Origin: Stenotrophomonas humi
Lineage (GTDB): Bacteria; Pseudomonadota; Gammaproteobacteria; Xanthomonadales; Xanthomonadaceae
Length of the DNA stretch: 64,000 nt
Assembly (NCBI RefSeq): GCF_001431415.1
Contig: NZ_LDJI01000009.1
Location: forward strand, 124,001-188,000
Direction of reading: 5' to 3'
The translations under genes and the position numbers were made by a program. The notes beneath the pieces were generated by a model. The model was not told the DNA's origin. It saw nothing but the letters and a program-made list of their open reading frames with translations, and ran no database searches. Within the stretch, counting starts at the first letter, position 1; each line of letters begins with the position of its first letter. Below are positions 33,589 to 39,990 of this stretch, piece after piece.

Positions 33589-34330
33589 GCTTCATGCCCT
33601 GCAGTTGTTGGATTGCGGATAGGGTCTTGCTCGGCGGCGATGACGTGGGACTGACACGCGTCAGTGCTGGGCCTGCTCGCTCGTTCGGCTTGAGCCAATC
33701 GGCCTGCAACCCCTGGGAACCACGGGCGCACCAGACAGCGAGGAATGCGTCGAAGGTCATCCCGGCCTTGCCGGATTCGCTGCGGGCCTGCTTGACGACC
33801 GTCTCGGTCACCGGGGCCTTCTTCGCCTTGCGCAGGGCAAGCCAGTCAGACCACGTCTGCGGGTTCACGTCATCGGGGCAAGGGAGCGCGTCAGCGCGTT
33901 GCTTCTTTGTTGCTTTACTTACGGTTCTTGATGGTTCTTGACGGTTAGTGTCCGCCTGCCGGACTTCGTCGTCCGTCTCCCGGACTTCGTTATCCGCCTG
34001 CCGTACTAGTTCGCCGTCAGATGAACTAGTACGTTTCCCGGACTGGTTGTTCTGGCGGACTAGTTTTTCTGGATCAAAATTGGCCGGGGTCAGCACGTAA
34101 AAGGTGCGATAACGGTCACTGCGATCCGCCTTGACCAGCCCCACCGACTCAAGCCACTTGATCGCCTCAATGACCGCTGTGCGACCAAAGCAAGTGCGCT
34201 CGGCAATCGTCGTCAGAGACGGCCAGCACTCGCCGTGGTCGTTCGCGTTATCGGCGAGCGAGATCAGTACCGCCTTAGCCGTAGGCGGCATCTGGAGCTT
34301 CCAGCAGGCGGACATGATCTGAGTGGACAT
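33455..34330 (-). CDS. Replication initiator, O-like, with winged-helix N-terminus
   Basis: 291 residues. Residues 10-85 form a replication-protein HTH domain (TAKAVLISLADNANDHGECWPSLTTIAERTCFGRTAVIEAIKWLESVGLV). A heptad-like linker (VRQADNE-VRETDDE-VRQADTN) is encoded by 21-bp DNA repeats. A C-terminal helical domain follows (WSDWLALRKAKKAPVTETV). The last 40 residues share DNA with the P-like gene and look non-conserved. It probably binds iterons within its own gene, as in lambda. Confidence 0.78.
   Translation of the reverse strand: MSTQIMSACWKLQMPPTAKAVLISLADNANDHGECWPSLTTIAERTCFGRTAVIEAIKWLESVGLVKADRSDRYRTFYVLTPANFDPEKLVRQNNQSGKRTSSSDGELVRQADNEVRETDDEVRQADTNRQEPSRTVSKATKKQRADALPCPDDVNPQTWSDWLALRKAKKAPVTETVVKQARSESGKAGMTFDAFLAVWCARGSQGLQADWLKPNERAGPALTRVSPTSSPPSKTLSAIQQLQGMKHGNQLDSRRNSGRPEPAALLESGSDAGSGHDRWDGDGLASGDYR
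33921..34066. other. Putative phage replication origin (iterons inside O-like gene)
   Basis: Three 10-bp repeats (acGGTTCTTG, atGGTTCTTG, acGGTTAGTG at 33921-33950), then three 21-bp repeats (starting TCCGCCTGCCGGACTT at 33951, 33972, 33993) and related inverted copies at about 34023-34066. Iterons inside the initiator gene are the layout of lambda ori. The role is inference. Confidence 0.55.
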
Positions 34331-34333
34331 GCG

Positions 34334-34453
34334 TCAGGCCTTGATCGGACGGGCTGCGACCGGAATCACTCGGTCAGCGCGGGCCTTGTCCGTTCCCTGC
34401 TTGAGCCAGCCAGGATTGAACGCACGCCACGGATGGGATTTCTTCGGGCTCAC
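34334..34453 (-). CDS. Tiny early protein between CII-like and O-like genes
   Basis: 39 residues from GTG 34453, which overlaps the CII-like stop (GTGA), ending 3 bp before the O start. Sequence MSPKKSHPWRAFNPGWLKQG is basic with Trp-rich motifs. The exact overlap and tight fit support translation. Function unknown. Confidence 0.6.
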   Translation of the reverse strand: MSPKKSHPWRAFNPGWLKQGTDKARADRVIPVAARPIKA

Positions 34454-34818
34454 GGCCACTTCACTCCCAGCTTTGCAGCCAACGGAGTCATGACCGCAGC
34501 AAGTGCTGCGAACTGAGCGATTGCCTCAGCGTGCTGGGCATCCGGGCAGGTCATGTACTTTTCGATCAGGTAGTGGATGGGCGAGATATCGCGCGTCTCT
34601 TTCAGATAGCGCTCCAGCTCATCGATGGTCATGCCTCGCGGCTTACCGCCGCTGTCACCGCCTGCAAGCTTCTCCGTCAACTTGGACGGGCTCAGGTCGA
34701 GCTTGCCCGCCACGGCAACCACGCCGCCATTGCGCTGCACCTGGACCAGCAACAACTCCCGCAGGCTGCGGGACGTTTGGGTAAGTCCGTCTTCGTATGT
34801 AATGTGTAGTGATCGCAT
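34450..34818 (-). CDS. CII/CP76-like phage regulatory protein
   Basis: 122 residues from ATG 34818. LLVQVQRNGGVVAVAGKLDLSPSKLTEKL contains a CII-type helix-turn-helix, followed by MTIDELERYLKETRDISPIHYLIEKY. The family (PF06892-like) steers lysogeny or replication-gene expression. It lies downstream of cro and upstream of O, as in lambda. Confidence 0.75.
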   Translation of the reverse strand: MRSLHITYEDGLTQTSRSLRELLLVQVQRNGGVVAVAGKLDLSPSKLTEKLAGGDSGGKPRGMTIDELERYLKETRDISPIHYLIEKYMTCPDAQHAEAIAQFAALAAVMTPLAAKLGVKWP

Positions 34819-34919
34819 TTCTGCCCCTTTGGTTACTGGGGAATCCTTGGGACGACGTGTTCCCCAGAATTCCCCTCGTTGGTCCTGAAAATGGCCGCAC
34901 CCCAACGGAGTGCAGCCAC

Positions 34920-35048
34920 ATGGATAAATCAGTCTTTGAAGCGGTCTCGGGCAACGTCACCGCGATCATTCGCGTACAGGGCGACGTCTACGCTTTGCGC
35001 ATGGTTGATGGGCGCGCAGTGGTTCGACTGCTGCGGGCTGCGTGCTGA
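34920..35048 (+). CDS. Possible small protein opposite the cro-cII interval
   Basis: 42 residues from ATG 34920, with ACGGAGTG upstream as a possible ribosome site. Sequence VSGNVTAIIRVQGDVYALRMVDGRAVVRLLR is strand-rich. It is on the + strand in an otherwise leftward operon, so may be a repressor-side gene or chance. Confidence 0.4.
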   Translation: MDKSVFEAVSGNVTAIIRVQGDVYALRMVDGRAVVRLLRAAC

Positions 35049-35052
35049 CATG

Positions 35053-35280
35053 TCAGGCAGCCTTCCGCTTACGGCGCGGCGCAGGAGCCGGACCAAACAC
35101 ATCGGGACGGAGGTCGTGGCGAGAGACGCCGGTGGCGGCCTCGATGGCCAAACAGTGGTGTGCTGCGACCCTCAGCCGGCCTGTCACCCACTGAGAAATC
35201 AGGCTGGGATTGACCTTAAGGAGTCGGGCCAGAGCAACTTGACCGCCGATGGCGCTTACTGCTTGGGTGATCGTGTCCAT
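35053..35280 (-). CDS. Cro-like repressor
   Basis: 75 residues. YdaS/Cro-like helix-turn-helix: QVALARLLKVNPSLISQWVTGRLRVAAHHCLAIEAATG, then a basic tail (RRKRKAA). Divergent from the CI-like gene. No ribosome site precedes the ATG; the predicted promoter places transcription start at or next to the ATG, so the mRNA is probably leaderless. Confidence 0.82.
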   Translation of the reverse strand: MDTITQAVSAIGGQVALARLLKVNPSLISQWVTGRLRVAAHHCLAIEAATGVSRHDLRPDVFGPAPAPRRKRKAA

Positions 35281-35285
35281 TGCGC

Positions 35286-35365
35286 AAACTTAGTACGCCT
35301 AAGCATGCCTGTCAATAGGTTTTCTAAGTGCATTGCGCGGACGGAGTCAATAGGCTTCCTAACTA
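35286..35365. promoter_or_regulatory. Immunity operators O1-O3 with cro promoter
   Basis: Three 15-bp sites of the form CTTAG-N5-CTAAG: 35289-35303 (exact), 35314-35328 (AATAG half), 35349-35363 (AATAG and CTAAC halves). On the - strand, TTGACA (35315-35310), 17 bp, TAAGTT (35292-35287) make a strong cro promoter overlapped by O1 and O2. O3 ends just before the CI-like ATG. Confidence 0.8.
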
Positions 35366-35958
35366 TGGTCGCCCCTGTCTCCCCTGATCCCGAAAAGGCC
35401 CAAATCTCGGAACTGCTGAAGAAGCTGATCCGGGAGAGGGGCTATACCCATCAGTCGTTCTCAGACGCCATAGGGGTCAGCCCCGGGCTTGTCTCCCAAT
35501 GGGCCACCAACAGGGGCGCCGTTCCGGCCGAGCGAGCAATGAAGGTCGCCACACTACTTGGCACAAAGCCCGAAATCATCAGTCCGATATGGCGCGAATT
35601 GCGCGAGCAGTTCGTAGCTTCTCAGCCCCTGCGATTGGATGCTGCCACCATCACTGCCGCTGTCAGACTCGCCTCCGGCGCAGGCACTGGCGTTGGCCTA
35701 TCTCATTTTGAACTAGAGACTGAGGACGACGCCGAGCTGTTCGCCCTGGCAATTGCGGAAGTCCTTGATGACCAGATCATCGAGGCCTCTGACAGCGATG
35801 TGCAGCGCTTTGCGCGCAAGCTTAAATCGCGAAAGGAGGGTGACGATGGACAGGTCGGAGCGGCTGGATCGAATGGCGGAACTGATAGCTCAGCGGGCCA
35901 AGCGAAAGCTGGGAATGCCAAGAGAGCTGCGGCTGGTCGGCAGCGAAAGCGCGCCTAA
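35365..35958 (+). CDS. CI-like HTH repressor without S24 peptidase domain
   Basis: 197 residues from ATG 35365. N-terminal helix-turn-helix (YTHQSFSDAIGVSPGLVSQWATNRGAVP) then an alpha-rich middle. The LexA/S24 autocleavage domain of lambda CI is absent. No ribosome site precedes the ATG and operator O3 abuts it, so a leaderless mRNA is likely. The final 38 codons overlap the next gene in another frame and are low-complexity Gly/Ala/Lys. Confidence 0.75.
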   Translation: MVAPVSPDPEKAQISELLKKLIRERGYTHQSFSDAIGVSPGLVSQWATNRGAVPAERAMKVATLLGTKPEIISPIWRELREQFVASQPLRLDAATITAAVRLASGAGTGVGLSHFELETEDDAELFALAIAEVLDDQIIEASDSDVQRFARKLKSRKEGDDGQVGAAGSNGGTDSSAGQAKAGNAKRAAAGRQRKRA

Positions 35959-36244
35959 AACGGTCGAGGAGCCCGTAGAGGAACCTCCCTCGCGACTGCC
36001 GGACTGGACGTCACTGCAGCCGGTTGATGTGTCAGAGCGGGCGGTGACGATGCACAAGATCATGGTCATCGCCAACACGCATGGCTGGCAGATCGCCGTC
36101 ACGCACTTCCTCATGACAAAGGGTGTTCCCTACCTGTCCGACCTGACGGAACCGCAGCTGGATGACTTGCTCGACCGGATGCACGGCTACGTCGATGCCG
36201 CCGAGATAGGCGCGTGCATGCATGACGCGATGCCGGTGACCTAG
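35846..36244 (+). CDS. Hypothetical protein co-transcribed with repressor
   Basis: 132 residues from ATG 35846, with the strong site AAGGAGG at 35833-35839. Helical C-terminal part (HKIMVIANTHGWQIAVTHFLMTKGVPYLSDLTEPQLDDLLDRMHGYVDAAEI). It starts 113 bp inside the repressor gene. Being expressed from the lysogen, it is a candidate for exclusion or immunity accessory function. Confidence 0.65.
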   Translation: MDRSERLDRMAELIAQRAKRKLGMPRELRLVGSESAPKTVEEPVEEPPSRLPDWTSLQPVDVSERAVTMHKIMVIANTHGWQIAVTHFLMTKGVPYLSDLTEPQLDDLLDRMHGYVDAAEIGACMHDAMPVT

Positions 36245-36294
36245 CCCCACGCCGCCCCGCCAGCCGGGGCGCTCTCCTGTCCCAATTTTGGACA

Positions 36295-36323
36295 ACAAAA
36301 AACCCCGCCGGAGCGGGGTTTAG
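36295..36323. terminator. Bidirectional terminator between convergent immunity genes
   Basis: AAACCCCGC-CGGA-GCGGGGTTT, with an A run upstream and T run downstream, between the repressor operon (+) and the membrane-protein pair (-). Confidence 0.85.
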
Positions 36324-36342
36324 GGGGATTGCGAAGGATGGG

Positions 36343-36819
36343 TCAGTCCCCGTCTCCGTCCTGACTGGAAGAACCCTTTTGCTTCTTATTTGCAGCAATC
36401 CCATATCCAGCAGCGCCACCTGCAACCAGGAATACAACAGCTTTAACCAGCTCAAGGGCCAGCGCTTCCTTGTCTAGGTAAAGGGCATAGCCGATCAAAA
36501 GGGCGATGATGACCAGAAGCCAAATTATGAGCTTCTGCGCGTCCTTCCTTTGCCCTCTAGCGCATTCTCGCTCGTGGACCCGATCTTCCTTTTGTGCCGC
36601 CAGCGAAGCCATGCCAAATTGAAACGCGTTCGCGTCCTTCTGCTTGTCAATCTCTAGACGCTCACGCTCAATCTGATTTTGCTCAGACTTCACCGCGAGG
36701 TCTTGAGCTTGAGCCTCGATGAACAAGCTCAGTGTCTTTGACAGCTCTGCGGGGACTAGGCCGTTGTTCTTTGCCGCCTCATCCTTGGGCTTTGGAGCCT
36801 CGTCCTTGGGTTCAGTCAC
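36343..36819 (-). CDS. Membrane protein with coiled coil and two C-terminal spans
   Basis: 158 residues. Charged disordered N-terminus (EPKDEAPKPKDEAAK), coiled coil (KSEQNQIERERLEIDKQKDA), then two spans (LIIWLLVIIALLIGYALYL and VVFLVAGGAAGYGIAA). DUF2335-like layout. Located between immunity genes on the opposite strand, probably expressed in the lysogen. A superinfection-exclusion role is possible. Confidence 0.65.
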   Translation of the reverse strand: MTEPKDEAPKPKDEAAKNNGLVPAELSKTLSLFIEAQAQDLAVKSEQNQIERERLEIDKQKDANAFQFGMASLAAQKEDRVHERECARGQRKDAQKLIIWLLVIIALLIGYALYLDKEALALELVKAVVFLVAGGAAGYGIAANKKQKGSSSQDGDGD

Positions 36820-37016
36820 TTGAAAACCTTATAGATTGGCGAGTCATGCTTGATCCGCACACCACCGAAATTCTTCTCGCCCAGGCGGGGCGCAACAATC
36901 TCAACAACCTTGATGCCGCGCTTCTGTTCAGCTGTAAGTGACACAAAATCAGAAGCACTCAACACCTCCAAAGTCACGGGCCGGGCGTCCAGCGTCCTGC
37001 TTTCATGACTCTTCAT
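36816..37016 (-). CDS. Hypothetical protein coupled to immunity-region membrane protein
   Basis: 66 residues, strand-rich, with SLTAEQKRGIKVVEIVAPRLGEKNFGG. AGGAGG lies just upstream of ATG 37016. Its stop overlaps the start of the membrane-protein gene (ATGA), so the two act as a pair. Confidence 0.6.
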   Translation of the reverse strand: MKSHESRTLDARPVTLEVLSASDFVSLTAEQKRGIKVVEIVAPRLGEKNFGGVRIKHDSPIYKVFK

Positions 37017-37483
37017 ACGTTCCTCCTAGATAGAGCGCGCCCAGAGCGCGCTCATTGGCAAATTGAAATTGCGACTTGCCTGATCACTGGCAGCTCCGTC
37101 CTCAGACGATTGCTTGCCCTAACAGCGGTTGCTGTTGTTCTCGCCGTCAATAGTAGCGTTGCTTCGATGTAACAACAACAAAACGTTTTCTTAAAAACGC
37201 TAGTGAATTCAGACGCTTAATTGACTGTTTGACATTGCGAAAGTTCCGTGAGTGTCAACTAATCGTTACAGATCAGCTGGTTACATACGACTAGTTGGCC
37301 GGGAGCGGGCGCTCCCCTCGACTTCTCAGCGCTGAACCTGGATATCCGGCAAATTCAAAACCCTGAACGCCGCGTTAGGGGTTCAGGAATGGTAAACCGC
37401 TCGCTTAGATTTCCTATTGACGTAGATACTTAGGTTTCCTAAGCTTCATCCATCGCCTCACCCCGAGGCCGAGGGATGCAGAG
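37017..37483. other. Long AT-richer regulatory gap between divergent phage genes
   Basis: No gene seen. Contains an inverted repeat GTTGCTGTTGTT/AACAACAAC (about 37124-37175), an A/T-rich part near 37160-37230, a hairpin CCTGAAC/GTTCAGG (about 37362-37388), and at the right end a repressor-controlled promoter. Promoters for both flanking operons must be here. Confidence 0.6.
37404..37445 (+). promoter_or_regulatory. Second repressor-controlled early promoter with operators O4 and O5
   Basis: CTTAG-ATTTC-CTATT (37404-37418) and CTTAG-GTTTC-CTAAG (37429-37443), 25 bp apart like O1 and O2. TTGACG (37417-37422), 17 bp, TAAGCT (37440-37445) form the promoter for the rightward early operon, with O5 over the -10 exactly as at cro. 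Confidence 0.75.
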
Positions 37484-37741
37484 ATGGGACGCCTGACCTA
37501 CGACGACCACGTCACCGACTACCTGGATACCGAAGAAGTCCGCGCCCGCATGGCACTGGCCGCAGCCGAGTTCATTGGCGAGTGGATGACTGGCCCCAAG
37601 GACGCATACGCCACGCAGAAGTGCGGCCGCCAGTTCAACGAGCTGGCCGACAAGATCGAGTCGAGCTTCATCGCAGAGATGGAGCGCCGCCAGAGCGTTG
37701 AGGCAGACAACGTTGCCGAGCTGCGGGAGTGCGCGGCATGA
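37484..37741 (+). CDS. First gene of rightward early operon, hypothetical, 85 aa
   Basis: Helical soluble protein (LDTEEVRARMALAAAEFIGEWM, FNELADKIESSFIAEMERR). It lies about 30 nt downstream of the predicted transcription start. No known domain. Expected to be made early on induction. Confidence 0.65.
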   Translation: MGRLTYDDHVTDYLDTEEVRARMALAAAEFIGEWMTGPKDAYATQKCGRQFNELADKIESSFIAEMERRQSVEADNVAELRECAA

Positions 37742-38079
37742 GCGCCAACAAGCACACGCCTGCACCGTGGAGCGTGGGAGCAACCGATCCCGATACAGCA
37801 GAGATTGAGATCGTCAGCGAAGGCAGGCCATACATCTGCCTTGTTCTGCCGGGCGCTGTCGATGGGCGCACTGAAGCCAACGCCCGCCTGATCGCCGCCG
37901 CGCCGGAGCTGCTGGATTTCATTCAGCACGCGGCCGATCAACTCGAATCCGGAATACAGGAATACACCGGAAGTCCTGAAGAGCCGCCACAGCCTGCGAG
38001 TAAGTGGGACTACGACGCGGGGCAATTGGTTGGCGAACTTCGCCGATTGATCGCCAAGGCAACCGGGGGTGCGGCATGA
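37738..38079 (+). CDS. Hypothetical early protein, 113 aa
   Basis: The segment GRTEANARLIAAAPELLDFIQHAADQL is a frequent signature of small early phage proteins of unknown function. N-terminal HTPAPWSVG also belongs to that group. ATGA-coupled on both sides. Confidence 0.68.
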   Translation: MSANKHTPAPWSVGATDPDTAEIEIVSEGRPYICLVLPGAVDGRTEANARLIAAAPELLDFIQHAADQLESGIQEYTGSPEEPPQPASKWDYDAGQLVGELRRLIAKATGGAA

Positions 38080-38345
38080 GCGGGGTGGATGTGCTGGCGG
38101 TGATGGATGACGTGGCCCGTTTCCACGATAACGGAAGTGAGGCATTCGATTCTCTTCGCGAAGCCCGCGCAGCCGTCGCCGAGCTGATTGAGGCGGCAAG
38201 CCGTGTCCAGTGCACGCCTTGCCTCGGGACCGGATTCCAGACCGTGCGCGTGCAAGGGGACTTTGTAGTCGGTTGCGACCCATACCCCTGTCCGAAATGC
38301 ACGCCCCTGCGCACCGCCCTCTCCCGCGTGCGAGGTGCCGAATGA
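38076..38345 (+). CDS. Small zinc-finger-like early protein, 89 aa
   Basis: From ATG 38076 in the ATGA overlap. The C-terminal half has CTPCLGTG and CDPYPCPKC, two Cys pairs that resemble a DnaJ-type or zinc-ribbon finger. N-terminus helical. Function unknown. Confidence 0.62.
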   Translation: MSGVDVLAVMDDVARFHDNGSEAFDSLREARAAVAELIEAASRVQCTPCLGTGFQTVRVQGDFVVGCDPYPCPKCTPLRTALSRVRGAE

Positions 38346-38491
38346 GCGCCCGCCGCCTCAACGCATGGCTGCACGTATTCGCGAAGTCCGCCGAGTACGC
38401 GCTGTTCCTTGACCTGTTCGCAATTTCGCTACTCGCAGCCGCCGTGTTCTTCGTGCCGCTGCGTCTGCTGACTATTACTGGAGGGGTGTGA
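38342..38491 (+). CDS. Single-span small membrane protein, 49 aa
   Basis: Starts in an ATGA overlap. One span (ALFLDLFAISLLAAAVFFVPL). Sits in the middle of the early operon; toxicity to the host or membrane signalling is possible but not shown. Confidence 0.6.
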   Translation: MSARRLNAWLHVFAKSAEYALFLDLFAISLLAAAVFFVPLRLLTITGGV

Positions 38492-38670
38492 TGAAGCCTG
38501 ATTGGAAGGATGCGCCGAAGTGGGCGAAGTGGCGCGCTACCGATGGAGGCGGGATGTCGTACTGGCACGAAGTCGAGCCCGAATGGGATGAAATGAATCA
38601 GGAGTGGCGCAGCGAGGGGATGGTGACCACGTCGCACGACGCTGACGAAAGCTTGGAGCCCCGCCCATGA
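38491..38670 (+). CDS. Hypothetical early protein, 59 aa
   Basis: Trp-rich acidic protein (KDAPKWAKWRATDGGGMSYWHEVEPEW). ATG 38491 has GGAGG at 7 bp; the GTG three bases upstream is less well spaced. Coupled to neighbours. Confidence 0.6.
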   Translation: MKPDWKDAPKWAKWRATDGGGMSYWHEVEPEWDEMNQEWRSEGMVTTSHDADESLEPRP

Positions 38671-38792
38671 CCCCCAGCCTCCCAACCATCGCCGACATCG
38701 CAGCAGTGGTGTTCCCGCCGATCAAGGCGCCTGACCCGCTGCAAGAACTGGAAGCCAACGAAGGCATCTGCGCACAGGAGAGTGAGGGATGA
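38667..38792 (+). CDS. Tiny early protein, 41 aa
   Basis: Starts in an ATGA overlap with the upstream stop and ends in an ATGA overlap with the next start. Sequence MTPSLPTIADIAAVVFPPIK is hydrophobic at first, then acidic (LQELEANEG). The double coupling is the main evidence. Confidence 0.6.
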   Translation: MTPSLPTIADIAAVVFPPIKAPDPLQELEANEGICAQESEG

Positions 38793-39028
38793 ATGCGATT
38801 CGTAATTCACTCGGCTTCGTGCTCCTGTTCGGCGCGCTGGCACTGATCGCAAGCGCGTACAGCCTGGAACTGATCTCGCTGATCTTCCTCGTCCTCATGT
38901 CGATCAACGGTTTCAAGCTGGCCGACGCAATCGTGGCGCACGTCAGGATGCTGCGTAGGCAGCCCAAGCACGAGCCGCCGACCACACTCCCCGACTTCCC
39001 GGCGCAGACGAAGCGCGACGTTCGATAA
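38789..39028 (+). CDS. Two-span small membrane protein, 79 aa
   Basis: Two hydrophobic spans (LGFVLLFGALALIASAYSL and LISLIFLVLMSINGF) then a basic, Pro-rich cytosolic tail (MLRRQPKHEPPTTLPD). The short turn between spans gives a hairpin topology. Function unknown. Confidence 0.62.
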   Translation: MNAIRNSLGFVLLFGALALIASAYSLELISLIFLVLMSINGFKLADAIVAHVRMLRRQPKHEPPTTLPDFPAQTKRDVR

Positions 39029-39036
39029 CCAAGGAT

Positions 39037-39264
39037 ATGACCATGTTTCTAAGTAACTCCAAGTCCCCGGCACAGAAGCGCAAGCGCATGAAGTTTGGCG
39101 CTTGGCTGCACAAACTTCAGACCAAGAAGCGTCGCATTGCACGGCCGGGTTTCATCGTAGACGAAGCCAGCATGACGGTGATCGGTCGCGCGGTTGCGCC
39201 GTTTCTTCCGAACGTTCGCGGCATGCGATACGAGAAGGGGAAGTTGATCCCCCGTCACAGCTAA
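39037..39264 (+). CDS. Basic small protein, 75 aa
   Basis: Very basic (KSPAQKRKRMKFGAWLHKLQTKKRR), possibly nucleic-acid-binding. AAGGA precedes the start; the second Met (39043) is an equally good start. No known family. Confidence 0.58.
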   Translation: MTMFLSNSKSPAQKRKRMKFGAWLHKLQTKKRRIARPGFIVDEASMTVIGRAVAPFLPNVRGMRYEKGKLIPRHS

Positions 39265-39277
39265 CTCCCCTAGCCCA

Positions 39278-39303
39278 CTGCTGGTGGCGCAAATAACCAG
39301 CAG
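39278..39303 (+). other. Perfect 8-bp hairpin in the leader before the recombination genes
   Basis: CTGCTGGT (39278-39285) and ACCAGCAG (39296-39303) with a 10-nt loop, 14 nt past the stop of the previous gene. No T run, so not a terminator. It may stabilise or attenuate the downstream recombination transcript. Confidence 0.45.
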
Positions 39304-39352
39304 ATGCTGCCACCCGAAGGACTCCGCCCGTGTCGATGTACTGCGCCTATCC

Positions 39353-39472
39353 ATGAGGCGGACGGCAGCGGTTGCCACGGGTCCACCGGAAATCAAACCG
39401 GCACGACGGGCGCGGCAGATGGCAGGCCGGAAAGACGGTCCGAGTTACCCCTTTACCTGGAGCAGGACATGA
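39353..39472 (+). CDS. Possible tiny protein coupled to recombination operon
   Basis: 39 residues from ATG 39353, ending in an ATGA overlap with the next gene. Basic, with KPARRARQMAGRKDGPSYPFT. The overlap pattern agrees with the rest of the operon, but composition is arginine-rich as shadows often are, so confidence is limited. A longer GTG start at 39284 lies inside the hairpin. Confidence 0.4.
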   Translation: MRRTAAVATGPPEIKPARRARQMAGRKDGPSYPFTWSRT

Positions 39473-39990
39473 GCAACGCCACACATTACCGAAAGGTGTT
39501 CGACTCCCCGTATCTCAGCGCGGCGGATGTTGTCGAGCCGATCAGCTTGACCATCGCCCGCGTGACGCAGGAGGTGGACAAGACCAAGAAGTCTAAGGAC
39601 GTGTTCAACACGGTCTATTTCGTTGAGCGCGACATCCGCCCCGGCGAGAAGCTGAAGCCGATGATCCTCAATGCCACGAACAGCAAGACCGTGGCGCGCC
39701 TCGCTGGCACTCCGTACATCGAAGAGTGGGGCGGCAAGCGGATCACCGTCTACGTCGAGACTGGCATCAAGTTTGGTCGCGACACCGTTGACGGGCTGCG
39801 GATCAAGCAGGCTGCTGCGCGTTCTGCCGTTACCCCGGACAACCAGCGCCTGTGGGACAACGCCAAGTCTGCATACAAGCGGGACGGCAACTTGGAGCGT
39901 GTTCTGGCCCGTGCTGACATGAGCGAGGAACACATCACGCAGTTGATCGCGGAGTGCAGCGCCGAGCCCAAGCAGGAGGCCGCAGCATGA
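39469..39990 (+). CDS. Recombination-module partner protein of YqaJ exonuclease
   Basis: 173 residues from ATG 39469. Conserved pattern found upstream of phage exonuclease genes: KLKPMILNATNSKTVARLAGTPYIEEWGGKRITVYVETGIKFG, then VDGLRIKQA. No enzymatic motif. Its place directly before a YqaJ exonuclease and SSB suggests a role in single-strand annealing or DNA binding; not proven. Confidence 0.68.
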   Translation: MSNATHYRKVFDSPYLSAADVVEPISLTIARVTQEVDKTKKSKDVFNTVYFVERDIRPGEKLKPMILNATNSKTVARLAGTPYIEEWGGKRITVYVETGIKFGRDTVDGLRIKQAAARSAVTPDNQRLWDNAKSAYKRDGNLERVLARADMSEEHITQLIAECSAEPKQEAAA

